The notes: a model not told the origin generated them from the sequence alone. 64,000 bases of DNA from an uncultured Clostridia bacterium (GCA_944392525.1 CALXXB010000001.1:4658-68657); one strand, 5' to 3'. Shown: positions 34,999 through 44,838, numbered from the stretch's first letter. Translations and numbers: made by a program.

Positions 34999-35533
34999 TA
35001 TTTATCACATCCTTTCCTAGATATTTTTTTATTTCTTTTAATGTTCTATATATCCTGTTTTTTATATTAGACTCCCCTATTTCTAATTCTTTAGATATTT
35101 CAGAAATTTTTAATCCTAATGCAAAATACAGATAAAATATTTTTGTTGTAACTAAATCTTTTTCTCTTAAATAATCCCATACTTCTTCTACATTATTTTT
35201 ATTGATAATATTTGCTTCTAAATCGAAATTATCTTCTAAATCTTTATTTAAATTATTTTCATCATCATAATACAAAATAATATTATCTTTTTTCTTCTTA
35301 CTAAAATGTCTTTTTACGATATTATTTTCTATACCAAATATATAGTTATTGATATTCTCAATTTCTAATATTTTTTTCTTTTTTATTATTTTTAATAATT
35401 CTAAATATGTATCTTGAATAATGTCATTTATATCTTCAATGTTATTACATTTTATTATTGCGAACTTTAAAGTTTGTTCATAAGTTTTCTCATATATTTT
35501 TTCAAAATCTTCTCTTTTTACTTGAATACTCAA
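34991..35533 (-). CDS. ECF-type RNA polymerase sigma factor
   Basis: A 180-residue sigma-70 family protein with region 2 at about 15-75 (INDIIQDTYLELLKII) and region 4 at about 125-172 (LGLKISEISKELEIGESNIKN is cut here to its core IKNRIYRTLKEIKK). It has no region 1 or 3, so it is ECF-class. It is encoded just before its likely anti-sigma protein with overlapping ends. Regulon unknown; no ECF-type promoter is identified in the window. Confidence 0.85.
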   Translation of the reverse strand: MSIQVKREDFEKIYEKTYEQTLKFAIIKCNNIEDINDIIQDTYLELLKIIKKKKILEIENINNYIFGIENNIVKRHFSKKKKDNIILYYDDENNLNKDLEDNFDLEANIINKNNVEEVWDYLREKDLVTTKIFYLYFALGLKISEISKELEIGESNIKNRIYRTLKEIKKYLGKDVINND

Positions 35534-35607
35534 TTTTTCTTTCCCCCTTTACTTTATAATCATTTTATTTAATAAAAAAGTTTCAATTTATTTGATTTTT
35601 AATATAT

Positions 35608-35640
35608 AAAAAGAGCTAGTATACATATTCCTAGCTCTTT
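35608..35640 (-). terminator. Intrinsic terminator of secA
   Basis: AAAGAGCTAG (35610-35619) pairs with CTAGCTCTTT (35631-35640), followed on the minus strand by five T and AT-rich sequence. Confidence 0.78.
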
Positions 35641-35671
35641 GTCTCTGTAAAATTATTAAATTACGTTAATA

Positions 35672-38428
35672 TTATACATTTTTTCCATGGCAGTTTTTGT
35701 ATTTCTTACCACTTCCACATGGGCAAGGATCATTTCTACCAATCTTTGGTCCTTCATTTCTTACAGTTCTATCAACATCTGTACCTATCTTAGAACCACC
35801 GTCAACACTATGAATTGCCTCTAATGCTGCTCCTGTAATTTTTACAGTTTCTTGGCGTTTAGCTTCCCCTCCTGCTCTTACATGCATTAAGATTTTTGTT
35901 ACATCAACCTTAATATCATTTACCATTTCATCAAACATGTCAAATCCTTCTAGTCTATATTGAACAACAGGGTCTTTTTGACCATATGCACGAAGTCCAA
36001 TACCATTTTTTAATTCATCCATACTATCAATATGGTTCATCCATTTTTCGTCAACAACTTTAAGCATTACAACTCTTTCAAGTTCTCTCATTTGTTCAGA
36101 AGTAATCTCATCTTCTTTTGCTTTATATGAATCTAAAGCTCTCTTCTTTAATTCTTCTGATATTTCTTCTGGCTTTTCTTGATGTTCTTTTACAAAATCT
36201 TGCATATCAAGTCCGAAAATGTTCATTATATCATTATTTAAAGATTCAACATTTACTTTATTTGATTCATGTTCTACATAAATTCCTGGTAATTCGTCTG
36301 CAACGAATTCTATCATACTTATAATGTTATCATGAATGTTTTCGCCATCTAGAACTTGTCTTCTTTGTTTGTAGATTATTTCTCTTTGAGCATTCATAAC
36401 ATCATCATATTTTAATACATTTTTACGTATTGTAAAGTTTCTGCTTTCTACTTTCTTTTGAGCATTTTCAACTGCATTTGAAATCATCTTTGATTCTATA
36501 GGCATATTTTCATCTGCACCTAAAGTATTATAAACCTTAGTAATTACGTCTCCACCGAAGATTTTCATTAAGTCATCATCTAGACCAATATAGAATCTTG
36601 ACTCTCCTATGTCTCCTTGACGTCCAGCACGACCACGTAACTGGTTATCAATTCTTCTTGATTCGTGTCTTTCAGTACCTATAATCTTTAATCCGCCTGC
36701 TTCTATTACTTTTTGTTTTTCTTCTTTTATTTGCTCATCATATTTCTTAGTTAACTCTTTAAATTTTTCTCTTGCTTTTAATATGTCTTCATCATCTGTT
36801 TCATAATAAGTATTTGATTCTTCTATTAATTCTGGAGAAATCTTTTGTCTTCTCATTTCTTCTTTTGCTAAATATTCGCTATTTCCTCCAAGCATAATAT
36901 CAGTACCACGACCTGCCATGTTTGTTGCAATTGTTACTGCTCCAAATTTACCAGCTTGAGCGATAATTTCAGCTTCTTTTTCATGGTATTTAGCGTTTAA
37001 TACTTCATGTTTTATACCTTCTTGTTTTAATAATCTAGAAAGTTTTTCTGATTTTTCAATAGAAACAGTACCAACTAGAACTGGTTGTCCTTTTTTATGA
37101 CTTTCTTTAATGCTTTCTACTATTGCTTTATATTTTGCATTTTCATTTTTATAGATAACATCATTTTCATCTTTACGAATCATTGGTTTGTTTGTTGGTA
37201 TTTCAACAACGTCTAAGTTGTATATTTCCTCAAATTCTGCTGCTTCTGTCATAGCAGTACCTGTCATACCAGATAATTTATCATACATTCTAAAGAAGTT
37301 TTGGAATGTAATTGTAGCTAGTGTTTTTGATTCATCTGCTATTTTAACATGTTCTTTAGCTTCAATTGCTTGGTGAAGACCATTATTATAACGTCTACCA
37401 TACATAATACGACCTGTAAATTCATCAACAATTAAAACTTCTCCATCTTTAACGATATAATCTATATCTTTTTTCATAACACCATGTGCACGTAAAGCTT
37501 GATTTACATGATGAACTAATGTAGAGTTCTCCAAATCATTGAAATTCTCTAATCCAAATGCTTCTTCAGCTTTCTTAATACCTTTTTGTGTTAATGTTGC
37601 TGATTTTGCTTTTAAGTCTACAATGTAATCATATTTTTCATTATCTTCTGCTTGTTCATAATCTTTTATGTCTTCTTCTACAATTACTTTTGGTGTTAAT
37701 CTTCTAACAAAGTTATCAGCCTTTTTATATAAATCAGATGATTCATTTGCTCTACCAGAAATAATAAGTGGTGTACGGGCCTCATCAATTAAAATACTAT
37801 CAATCTCATCGACGATTGCGTAATGTAATCCACGTTGAACTAATTGGTCTTTATAAATTACCATATTATCTCTTAAGTAATCAAAACCAAATTCATTATT
37901 AGTTCCATATGTAATATCTGCATTATATGCTGCTTGTTTTTCTTTTGGTTCCATTCCTGCAATTACTAAACCAACAGATAGTCCCAAGAATTTATATAAT
38001 TTACCCATCCATTCACTATCTCTTTTTGCTAAGTAATCGTTTACAGTAATTACATGAGCACCTTTTCCTTCTAGTGCGTTTAAGTATACTGGCAAAGTAG
38101 CAACTAAAGTTTTTCCTTCACCTGTTTTCATCTCTGCGATTCTACCTTGGTGTAAGATGATACCACCTATTAATTGAACATCAAAATGTCTCATTCCTAA
38201 AACTCTTTTTGAAGCTTCTCTTACAACTGCAAAAGCTTCTGGTAAGATATCATCTAATGTTTTACCATTTTTTAATTGCTCTTTAAAATAATCTGTTTTA
38301 GCTCTTAATTCTGAATCACTTAATTTTGAAATTTCATCTTCCAATCCATTGATTTTTTCAACAATTGGCATTACTCTCTTAACTTCTTTTTCACTGTAAG
38401 ATTTAAAAATCTTTTTAAAAATACTCAT
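35672..38428 (-). CDS. secA: Preprotein translocase ATPase SecA
   Basis: A 918-residue SecA: Walker [15 protein letters not shown], Walker B region [17 protein letters not shown], helicase motif V/VI around NMAGRGTDI and GRAGRQGD, and the C-terminal zinc motif [14 protein letters not shown]. It drives export of unfolded proteins through SecYEG. The start is taken at ATG 38428 with AGGAAGG about 13 bases upstream; a TTG at 38440 is in frame but only one base from that site. It is monocistronic. Confidence 0.96.
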   Translation of the reverse strand: MSIFKKIFKSYSEKEVKRVMPIVEKINGLEDEISKLSDSELRAKTDYFKEQLKNGKTLDDILPEAFAVVREASKRVLGMRHFDVQLIGGIILHQGRIAEMKTGEGKTLVATLPVYLNALEGKGAHVITVNDYLAKRDSEWMGKLYKFLGLSVGLVIAGMEPKEKQAAYNADITYGTNNEFGFDYLRDNMVIYKDQLVQRGLHYAIVDEIDSILIDEARTPLIISGRANESSDLYKKADNFVRRLTPKVIVEEDIKDYEQAEDNEKYDYIVDLKAKSATLTQKGIKKAEEAFGLENFNDLENSTLVHHVNQALRAHGVMKKDIDYIVKDGEVLIVDEFTGRIMYGRRYNNGLHQAIEAKEHVKIADESKTLATITFQNFFRMYDKLSGMTGTAMTEAAEFEEIYNLDVVEIPTNKPMIRKDENDVIYKNENAKYKAIVESIKESHKKGQPVLVGTVSIEKSEKLSRLLKQEGIKHEVLNAKYHEKEAEIIAQAGKFGAVTIATNMAGRGTDIMLGGNSEYLAKEEMRRQKISPELIEESNTYYETDDEDILKAREKFKELTKKYDEQIKEEKQKVIEAGGLKIIGTERHESRRIDNQLRGRAGRQGDIGESRFYIGLDDDLMKIFGGDVITKVYNTLGADENMPIESKMISNAVENAQKKVESRNFTIRKNVLKYDDVMNAQREIIYKQRRQVLDGENIHDNIISMIEFVADELPGIYVEHESNKVNVESLNNDIMNIFGLDMQDFVKEHQEKPEEISEELKKRALDSYKAKEDEITSEQMRELERVVMLKVVDEKWMNHIDSMDELKNGIGLRAYGQKDPVVQYRLEGFDMFDEMVNDIKVDVTKILMHVRAGGEAKRQETVKITGAALEAIHSVDGGSKIGTDVDRTVRNEGPKIGRNDPCPCGSGKKYKNCHGKNV

Positions 38429-38540
38429 TTTAGCTTTCAATCCTTCCTAAAAGTTATTTATACACATTAATACCTGTATAATATATCACTAATATTTGTT
38501 TTTATCAAGAAAATTTCAATATTTTTTAAAATTTTGAAAT

Positions 38541-38574
38541 AGAGAACAGCTCCATGTTGCTGGGGCTGTTCTCT
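38541..38574 (-). terminator. Intrinsic terminator of the alpha/beta hydrolase gene
   Basis: A 13-bp stem (38541-38553 with 38562-38574, one G-T pair) and 8-base loop between the hydrolase gene and secA. Confidence 0.7.
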
Positions 38575-38597
38575 TCTCTGTAGGCTCAATCTTGAAA

Positions 38598-39488
38598 TCA
38601 CAAAATTGACAGGTCTTTCAGTTTCCGAATAGCAAGAGCCATGGAGCCACTATGACTGGCTTCGATAATAAACTCTTGTGTCCAATCAGCATCATAGTAC
38701 TGTTCATTATACCCGATAATACCGTCTCCAAGAATAGATAGTTTCCTATCAAGATGAAGAAGATAATTATTAATCAGGTCAAAAGGTTTACGAACGATAC
38801 GAGACCTAACTATATAAGCCTCATGTTTTGATATTCTAGAGAAGTCTGCAACTTTAGTTAAAAAGTAAGACCTCTTAGTTATATCATCGTTAACCTTATG
38901 TGGAACAAATATGAGCCGATATATAATCCGGTCAAGTAGACCCAGGGTCGACATTACTTCCTCATCACTTATGACTCCGCCAAAAGCTGGTGACACAAAT
39001 ATAAGCTTTACCTTTTTTTCATCTCTTTCAAGATAATTTAAGGTTTGTGCAAACTGTGCCGCCGATTTGGAATGACCTAATAATATTATCTTATAATTAC
39101 AATAATTGTGGTTAAGATAATTAGCTAGCTCTCTAGCACTTTGGTCAATTCCTTCACATTCAAAAGGAAAGTAGGCTGTGATTACTTCATAGTCTGCATT
39201 TCCTCCAATCAGGAGATTTAACTCCTTTTTAGGAATCATAAAGATTGGATCGTGCTTTGTTATTCGGTTGTTGTCGTTCAGACTGATGTTCCAACCGTTT
39301 CCCATGACTATAAGAGTCCGTGATCTTCCTTCTTTTAGTCTTTGAACGATTAGATTAGAGCTCTTGTAGAGTATATTCTCCATATGGTAACCAGAACACT
39401 GGAATATGCACCTCCAAATGAGATAGCCACATGCCAATAAGAGAAGAACAAAAGCAAGACCTTCTGTAAAACTAGTTAATAAACTCAT
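38598..39488 (-). CDS. Membrane-anchored alpha/beta-hydrolase-like protein
   Basis: A 296-residue protein with an N-terminal membrane segment (about 8-30) and a probable alpha/beta hydrolase domain. GHSKSA in IILLGHSKSAAQFA fits the GxSxx nucleophile elbow, and the late ASHSGS could supply the His. An oxyanion-type MGNGWN stretch lies near 62-67. The start is the ATG at 39488, four bases after GGAGG; the frame extends to 39503. GC content is higher than in neighbours. It is monocistronic with its own promoter and terminator. No family closer than this is recognised. Confidence 0.6.
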   Translation of the reverse strand: MSLLTSFTEGLAFVLLLLACGYLIWRCIFQCSGYHMENILYKSSNLIVQRLKEGRSRTLIVMGNGWNISLNDNNRITKHDPIFMIPKKELNLLIGGNADYEVITAYFPFECEGIDQSARELANYLNHNYCNYKIILLGHSKSAAQFAQTLNYLERDEKKVKLIFVSPAFGGVISDEEVMSTLGLLDRIIYRLIFVPHKVNDDITKRSYFLTKVADFSRISKHEAYIVRSRIVRKPFDLINNYLLHLDRKLSILGDGIIGYNEQYYDADWTQEFIIEASHSGSMALAIRKLKDLSIL

Positions 39489-39519
39489 GTTTCCTCCAAA
39501 CAAAGCCTACATAATAATA

Positions 39520-39548
39520 ATTTTACCATATTTTAGGAAAATTATCAA
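39520..39548 (-). promoter_or_regulatory. Promoter of the alpha/beta hydrolase gene
   Basis: On the minus strand, TTGATA (39548-39543), a 17-base spacer and TAAAAT (39525-39520) with an extended TGg. Confidence 0.6.
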
Positions 39549-39610
39549 TTCATATTTCCAATACAATTCTCATATATTTTACTAAAACTTAAATGAAATG
39601 AGGAATTAGT

Positions 39611-40159
39611 ATGTTTGTTTTTAATGTTAAAGTAAATGGAAATAAGCTATTTAAAACTTTTATAATTTGTTCAGTACTTCTTTTACTTATAATAGTTTGT
39701 ATTGTTATCTTTAGAGTTATAAATGGTGCTAAAAACAATCCTAACAACTCTACTTGCCTACCACAAAATAAAGTAAATACTATTAGCACTGGAAACTATA
39801 CAAATGTTTTAAAAGCAGTTCATGATAATATTGATAGTTATGTTGGAGTTCAAGTTAATTTTACAGGATATGTATATCGTGTTTTAGATTTAAAAGAAAA
39901 TCAATTCGTTTTAGCAAGAGATATGATTATTTCTTCTGATTTCCAAAGTGTAATTGTTGGATTTCTTTGTGAGTATGAGAAAGCAAATGAGTTTGATGAC
40001 AATACTTGGGTTGAGATAACAGGACAAATTTATAAAGGTAATTACCATGGTGACATGCCTATTGTAAAGGTAACAAAAATGAACGAAGTTAACAAACCAA
40101 ATGACGAATATGTATATCCTCCAGATGAGACTTATATACCTACAGATGGAGTAGTTTAA
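39611..40159 (+). CDS. DUF1980/TIGR03943 C-terminal-domain membrane protein
   Basis: A 182-residue protein with one membrane segment (about 17-38) and an extracytoplasmic OB-like domain. FTGYVYRVLDLKENQFVLAR, then VGFLCEYEKANEFDDNTWVEITGQI and PDDPYxYP-type DEYVYPP end, match the C-terminal half of the YcgQ/TIGR03943 family. The N-terminal multi-pass half of that family is missing, and no YcgR-type permease is adjacent. Function unknown; the family has been linked to metal or cofactor transport. GAGGAATT precedes the ATG. Confidence 0.65.
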   Translation: MFVFNVKVNGNKLFKTFIICSVLLLLIIVCIVIFRVINGAKNNPNNSTCLPQNKVNTISTGNYTNVLKAVHDNIDSYVGVQVNFTGYVYRVLDLKENQFVLARDMIISSDFQSVIVGFLCEYEKANEFDDNTWVEITGQIYKGNYHGDMPIVKVTKMNEVNKPNDEYVYPPDETYIPTDGVV

Positions 40160-40176
40160 AGTATACTTCAGATTTG

Positions 40177-40205
40177 TTTACATTTTTTAGATTATGTGCT
40201 ATAAT
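40177..40205 (+). promoter_or_regulatory. Promoter of the RelA/SpoT-like gene
   Basis: TTTACA (40177-40182), a 17-base spacer and TATAAT (40200-40205) with an extended TGc. Confidence 0.72.
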
Positions 40206-40253
40206 ACTATCTGTATGTAAATTTATTTAAAGAATGAAAGGTGAAAAATACGA

Positions 40254-41705
40254 ATGAATGAATTTAAAGAACAAATACAAAGATTAGCTCATAGAGCTCT
40301 TCCAAATACTTCACAAGAACAGGAAGCAATTAAAAATTATGGAGATAGACAATTAGAAAAATATGGTGAATTTCATGAGAATCCATATGTAAGAGACTAT
40401 TTTAACCATCTAGTAGCTGCTGTAATGATATCACAATATGAAAATTATGAGCAGTCAGGTATTAATATTCCATATAGATATAAGGCTCGTAAAAGTACAC
40501 GAGATAAAGTTGATAAACGTTTAAAAAAGGCTACAGTTCATTATAACGAAAATGGAGATATTATTGTTGATAATGTTGGCCCTCTTTTAGATATCTTTGC
40601 AATGGAAATTGTTTCTAGAAGAAGACCTACTGTAACAACTTCTAATGATCCTGAAATCCAACAATTACTTGATGAACAGAAAAGAAACCAAGAAGATTTG
40701 GAAAGATTTCAAGGATTTAAACGTAAGCTTCTAATAGATGACCTTAAGCCTCCTAAATCTAGTAATTTGAGATTTGATTGTACTCAAGTAGAATATTATG
40801 AAATGTGTAGAGATATATTAAGTAAGTTAAAAGACATAGTTCATCCTAATGCAACTGTTTTAAAAGAACATTATGACAATCAACTTGCTATTATTGATCA
40901 ACGTTTATCTTTCTTGGAATCTTCCCCAGAAAGTCAAGTTACTCTTGAAGATTTCAAAGACAATTCTGTAAATTTCTTTTCATTACTTTCAGAATTTGAG
41001 AGTAGACTTTATAACAAAACAGAATTAGCTGTTCTAACAAAACAAATTGCCTCTCTTTTTGAGGACAATCCAATATTTGAGAAATTAGGAGTAAGTTTAA
41101 GTGATATACCTGTTGAAGAGAAAAGAACAAAAAATGGATTTGAATCAAACTTTATTTACTTAGATACACCTGTTGGAAGAGTAGAATGCCAATTACAAAC
41201 TGAAAGTCAATATCGTTTTGGTAATTTTGGTTTTGCAGCACACACAAAGTTGTCAGGAAAAAATCTTGAAACTGTTAAAATTCCTCAAAATGTAAAACCA
41301 AAAATAAGCCAAAAAGTAGAAGAAGTAAAAGAATTTATTTCTAGAATACGTGATATATCACCTGATACCTACCTAGCAAGAATGGATGATAACGAAAGAG
41401 GACGTGTTATGACTATAGAATTTGGAGATTATCAAAATTATAAAAAGGTAATTTCTCAAGTTGCAGATGGAGATCCTAGCGAAAGGTTTTTATATAATTA
41501 TTTTTCAAAACTTTATGCACTTAGAGACGCTTTATTTGATAAAGAAGAACGTTCTTTAGGATTTATTAAAACAGATGTTGAAGAATATATCGATAGTGAT
41601 GATTTTAGACACTTTTTAGAAATTGCACCTAGTCTTAATAAAGATAATTTAGATATTCAAGATGTTGCTTCACATGAAGATAATGATAGCAATGAAGAAA
41701 GATAG
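40254..41705 (+). CDS. Divergent RelA/SpoT-type nucleotidyltransferase-like protein
   Basis: A 483-residue soluble protein. Two separated segments resemble the (p)ppGpp synthetase domain. First, YKARKSTRDKVDKRL (76-90) with LLDIFAMEIV (111-120) recalls RxKxxxSxxxK plus the DxxGxRI strand, keeping Asp113. Second, VGRVECQLQT (307-316) with FGFAAHTKLSGK (325-336) recalls the VExQxRT and GxAAHWxYK motifs, keeping Glu311 and His330. The catalytic Asp and Glu are present, but the Arg of QIRT is Gln and the GxR of the Asp strand is AxE. About 190 residues separate the halves, far more than usual. There is no HD hydrolase, TGS or ACT domain. Activity is unproven. Confidence 0.5.
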   Translation: MNEFKEQIQRLAHRALPNTSQEQEAIKNYGDRQLEKYGEFHENPYVRDYFNHLVAAVMISQYENYEQSGINIPYRYKARKSTRDKVDKRLKKATVHYNENGDIIVDNVGPLLDIFAMEIVSRRRPTVTTSNDPEIQQLLDEQKRNQEDLERFQGFKRKLLIDDLKPPKSSNLRFDCTQVEYYEMCRDILSKLKDIVHPNATVLKEHYDNQLAIIDQRLSFLESSPESQVTLEDFKDNSVNFFSLLSEFESRLYNKTELAVLTKQIASLFEDNPIFEKLGVSLSDIPVEEKRTKNGFESNFIYLDTPVGRVECQLQTESQYRFGNFGFAAHTKLSGKNLETVKIPQNVKPKISQKVEEVKEFISRIRDISPDTYLARMDDNERGRVMTIEFGDYQNYKKVISQVADGDPSERFLYNYFSKLYALRDALFDKEERSLGFIKTDVEEYIDSDDFRHFLEIAPSLNKDNLDIQDVASHEDNDSNEER

Positions 41706-41731
41706 AAGTTGTTTTTACAACTTCTATCTTT
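41698..41731. terminator. Bidirectional terminator between convergent genes
   Basis: A perfect 14-bp stem (41698-41711 with 41718-41731) with a 6-base loop. It overlaps both gene ends. Confidence 0.82.
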
Positions 41732-42821
41732 TATCAAAAATTGTTTTAAATACTCCCCTATCTATTAGATTTGCAAATATGTTTTTAACAATTATTAAAA
41801 CTATTGGACCTACAAGTAATCCGATTATTCCTATTAGTTTAAATCCTGTATACATTGCAATTAAAGTAAATATTGGATGGACGCCTATATTTTTACTTAC
41901 TAATTTTGGCTCTAGAATTTGCCTTACAACACTCATTATAATAAGTAAAATAATTATTGCAATTCCTAAATTTATATCTCCATTAATTGCACAAATAATT
42001 GCCCAAGGAATCATAAAACTTCCTGAACCTAATATCGGAAGAGCATCTACAAAACCAATTGCTAAAGCCATTAATAATGGATACTGTATATTAAAGCCTA
42101 CAAATTGTAAAATATATAATCCTATTAGTGATATTATAAAAGAAACTAAAATCAAACTTACTTGTGCCTTTAAATAACCTCCAAGTGTTCCAATTAATTC
42201 TTTTGCATGTACCCATATCTTCTTTACCCAAACTTTTGGCAGGTGATGTTCTATCTGGTCTATTATATAAATCTTATCAACGCATATAAAATATAATGCA
42301 ATTACAGTAATACCTATACATATTGCAATAGAAGGAAGACTAGTTACTAAATTTATTAAACCTGTTAACCCATTTCTTAACCAATTAGAAACCGCTTCTA
42401 ATACATTTCCTGTAGAGTTTTGTACTACTTGTAACAATTCATCAGATAAATGTATTTTGTTAAAATTAAAACTTGAAATAAATCCTTGAAATTGTACATA
42501 TGCTTTATCAAAATAATCATTTATTCCTTGTAATAAACTAGAAGCTTCAGAAAAAATAGTAATGATAAGCCATGTTAGTGTCCCAAGTATTAGTAAAGAT
42601 ACTATTACAAATATAATAATGGAACTTACTCTCCTAGTAAGGCCTGTCTTTTTCATAATAAATTTTATTGCTGGTTCTATTATTAAAGAAATTATAAAAG
42701 CAACTAAAAAAGGCATATAAAAAATAGATAATTTTAATCCAATATATAAGCCTATTAAAATAAATACGACATATAAAATTCTTTTTAATACTTTACTCCA
42801 GTATGATATGTCCCAGACCAT
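41724..42821 (-). CDS. AI-2E family permease, sporulation protein YtvI-like
   Basis: A 365-residue membrane protein of the AI-2E/PerM family: about eight hydrophobic segments, a central extracellular helical region and the C-terminal signature GSGSFMIPWAI...QILEPKLVSKNIGVHP (cited in parts). Length and order resemble YtvI of spore formers. The start is the ATG at 42821, after GGGAGGAAG; the track extends ten codons further without a site. Substrate unknown. Confidence 0.8.
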   Translation of the reverse strand: MVWDISYWSKVLKRILYVVFILIGLYIGLKLSIFYMPFLVAFIISLIIEPAIKFIMKKTGLTRRVSSIIIFVIVSLLILGTLTWLIITIFSEASSLLQGINDYFDKAYVQFQGFISSFNFNKIHLSDELLQVVQNSTGNVLEAVSNWLRNGLTGLINLVTSLPSIAICIGITVIALYFICVDKIYIIDQIEHHLPKVWVKKIWVHAKELIGTLGGYLKAQVSLILVSFIISLIGLYILQFVGFNIQYPLLMALAIGFVDALPILGSGSFMIPWAIICAINGDINLGIAIIILLIIMSVVRQILEPKLVSKNIGVHPIFTLIAMYTGFKLIGIIGLLVGPIVLIIVKNIFANLIDRGVFKTIFDKR

Positions 42822-42848
42822 TACTTCCTCCCATAAAATTATTATATG

Positions 42849-42875
42849 CAAAAGGACGGCGTAATATCCGTCCTC
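42849..42875 (-). terminator. Terminator of the CBS-domain gene
   Basis: AGGACGG (42853-42859) pairs with CCGTCCT (42868-42874), followed on the minus strand by TTTT. Confidence 0.55.
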
Positions 42876-42880
42876 AATAA

Positions 42881-43327
42881 TTACATATTATTTTGTTTTC
42901 CTTCACAATCACAGATGTTCTCTAAAGTATCGCACACTTGTTCTTTTCCAATTTTATTATCATTATTAGCTAAATCACCTAATGTTAACATTCCTACTAC
43001 CCTATTATTATCATCACATACAGGAAGCCTTCTTATTTGTTTTTGACCCATTTTGCTTTCAGCATTTGTTATATCATCTGTTTTTTTACACGTACTTACA
43101 TCACAAGTCATTATATCACTTATAGGTGTTTGTTTTACATCTTTATCACAAGCAATACATCTCAAAACCAAATCTCTATCTGTTACTATTCCACATATAG
43201 AATTATTGTTATCACATACAGGTAGACAACCCACATGATGTTCTGACATTAATTTTGCTGCTTCACCAATATTTGTTTCTGGCTTAATGCAACAAATATC
43301 TTGACACATACAATCTTGAACTTTCAT
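42881..43327 (-). CDS. Cysteine-rich tandem CBS-domain protein
   Basis: A 148-residue protein with two CBS motifs: about residues 8-58 (VGCLPVCDNNNSICGIVTDRDL) and about 72-122 (IRRLPVCDDNNRVVGMLTLGDL). Paired CBS motifs bind adenosine nucleotides and sense energy state. It has ten or more cysteines, including MCQDICC at the N-terminus and CDTLENICDC at the C-terminus, unusual for a CBS pair and suggestive of metal or redox sensing. AAAGGTGG precedes the ATG. Confidence 0.85.
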   Translation of the reverse strand: MKVQDCMCQDICCIKPETNIGEAAKLMSEHHVGCLPVCDNNNSICGIVTDRDLVLRCIACDKDVKQTPISDIMTCDVSTCKKTDDITNAESKMGQKQIRRLPVCDDNNRVVGMLTLGDLANNDNKIGKEQVCDTLENICDCEGKQNNM

Positions 43328-43418
43328 TTTTATTTACCACCTTTCAAAATTTCTTAGTATTATTTTTAACAAAAAAACAAATAATATTCTATAAATAAAT
43401 TCTAAAAAGATTGTAAAT

Positions 43419-43447
43419 AAAAAAAGAAGATATTTTGAAATATCTTC
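43419..43447 (-). terminator. Intrinsic terminator of the nucleotidyltransferase gene
   Basis: GAAGATATTT (43426-43435) pairs with AAATATCTTC (43438-43447); on the minus strand seven T follow. Confidence 0.75.
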
Positions 43448-43458
43448 CAATTTTTAAA

Positions 43459-44313
43459 TTAATGTTCAATTCCTTCTTCATCTTTACTTTCGTCTTTATC
43501 CGCTTCTTTACCTTTTCCTTGAGAACTAATTTGAGGAATTTTTCCTGTAAGTCTTCCCTTATTTTCTCTATCAAGTTTTAACTTAATATAATGAGTAGTA
43601 GAACGAACCTTCATCTGTTCTTTATCTCTTGGAGTATATATTATATTTAAACCTTCTGTTCTAGAAAAATCTTTTTGCAAATCTGAACCTAAGAAAACAG
43701 CATCTATTGGTTTTCCATATATTTCTTGTAAGTTTTCATTTGCTGAATGAAGATCTCTTGTATAATATTTATAAACTCCATACACAAATTTAAAATGTCT
43801 TAATATCTCCATTCTTTCTTCATCAGAAATAACAGGCTTTCTTCCTTTATGTTCTTCTACTAATTCATCAGCTTTTACTCCTACTATTAATCTTTTACAT
43901 TGACTAGATGCAATTGATAAATTTTCTAAGTGACCTGCATGAAATAAGTCATATGTACCGGGAGCATACCCCAAATCATATGGTTTTTCTTGTGCATTAT
44001 TTACTTCTTCCTGTTTTCTATTTGCTAAATATTCTTCGTATGCAGATTTCACTTTTGATAATATAACTTTTTGGTCTAGTGTTGTTACAGGAAAAACAAA
44101 ATCTACACCTCTTAGACATTCTGCAATTTTCATTCTATCTTCCAAACTTTTTAACGGAATTCCTATTCCTAATTGTTCGCACAAATTTTCATCATAAAGT
44201 CCTAATCCAAAAGCTTCAACATTTTCTTCTTGGCTTAATTGTATTTGTCTATCTAGATTTTGTAAATCTTCTTCTCTTAATATATCAAAAACACCAGTTT
44301 TATATGCTATCAT
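43459..44313 (-). CDS. Tandem cytidylyltransferase-like protein with degenerate N-terminal domain
   Basis: A 284-residue protein. The C-terminal domain (about 113-250) is an intact nucleotidyltransferase: GTYDLFHAGHLENL with HAGH at 125-128, GVKADELVEEHKGRKPVISDEERMEIL, and the late VRSTTHY matching the RTxGxSTT site. The N-terminal half repeats the same order in decayed form: KTGVFDILREEDLQNL (6-20, no HxGH), FGLGLYDENLCEQL, SLEDRMKIAECLRGVDFVFPV. This looks like an internal duplication whose first copy lost catalysis. Relatives activate glycerol phosphate, ethanolamine phosphate or similar with CTP. GAGGGGGAG precedes the ATG. Confidence 0.75.
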   Translation of the reverse strand: MIAYKTGVFDILREEDLQNLDRQIQLSQEENVEAFGLGLYDENLCEQLGIGIPLKSLEDRMKIAECLRGVDFVFPVTTLDQKVILSKVKSAYEEYLANRKQEEVNNAQEKPYDLGYAPGTYDLFHAGHLENLSIASSQCKRLIVGVKADELVEEHKGRKPVISDEERMEILRHFKFVYGVYKYYTRDLHSANENLQEIYGKPIDAVFLGSDLQKDFSRTEGLNIIYTPRDKEQMKVRSTTHYIKLKLDRENKGRLTGKIPQISSQGKGKEADKDESKDEEGIEH

Positions 44314-44331
44314 ATACTACTCCCCCTCTTT

Positions 44332-44838
44332 TTAAACTATATTTTTATAAGTTTTCCATTTCTTATCGTTATTTAATACTTCGTCTTTTATAGTTTCTAA
44401 ATCTAAATCAGAAATCTCATCAATAATCTTATATGCTAATTCTAATGTTAATATTTTAGGCGTACCTTCTTTGAAAAATATTTTATCTTTAATTTTATCA
44501 GGAATTTCAACATTATATTTTTCAATTATACTTTTATTTGTAAAATCATAATCATCATATATTTGAGGCTTTTCTAATCTGTCTAAATAATGATTATAAA
44601 ATAAGTAATCTGATACTAAATGTAAAAAATATCCTTGATTAAAATCTTCTTCTATATCATTTTTATTTAAAAAATTTTCTAAATTAGTATATGCGGGTGA
44701 TTTTCCATAATGTGTTTTAGATTTATCATTAGTAAAATCTGGTTCGATTGAACCATTTAAAAAATCTTGAGAATGTTTTTTGTTGTGTTTTTTTAAATAT
44801 TCTTGAGCTATTGCTAAATGTACCACAAAACCAGGCAT
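44332..44838 (-). CDS. Zinc-dependent phospholipase C-like protein (paralogue A)
   Basis: A 168-residue protein beginning MPGFVVHLAIAQEYL. Its His7, the GSIEPDF segment, KTHYG and GYFLHLVSDYLFYNHY give the spaced His/Asp pattern of the zinc-dependent PLC/S1-P1 nuclease fold (PF00882-like). No signal peptide is visible, so it is probably cytoplasmic. A second copy with the same order is encoded at 57378-57935. AAGGAGGAAG precedes the ATG. It lies 18 bases before the nucleotidyltransferase gene, likely in one transcript. Confidence 0.65.
   Translation of the reverse strand: MPGFVVHLAIAQEYLKKHNKKHSQDFLNGSIEPDFTNDKSKTHYGKSPAYTNLENFLNKNDIEEDFNQGYFLHLVSDYLFYNHYLDRLEKPQIYDDYDFTNKSIIEKYNVEIPDKIKDKIFFKEGTPKILTLELAYKIIDEISDLDLETIKDEVLNNDKKWKTYKNIV

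Noticed and set aside
41662..42177. 171-codon plus-strand frame opposite the YtvI-like gene
   Set aside because: Shadow of a hydrophobic minus-strand gene; no start signals.
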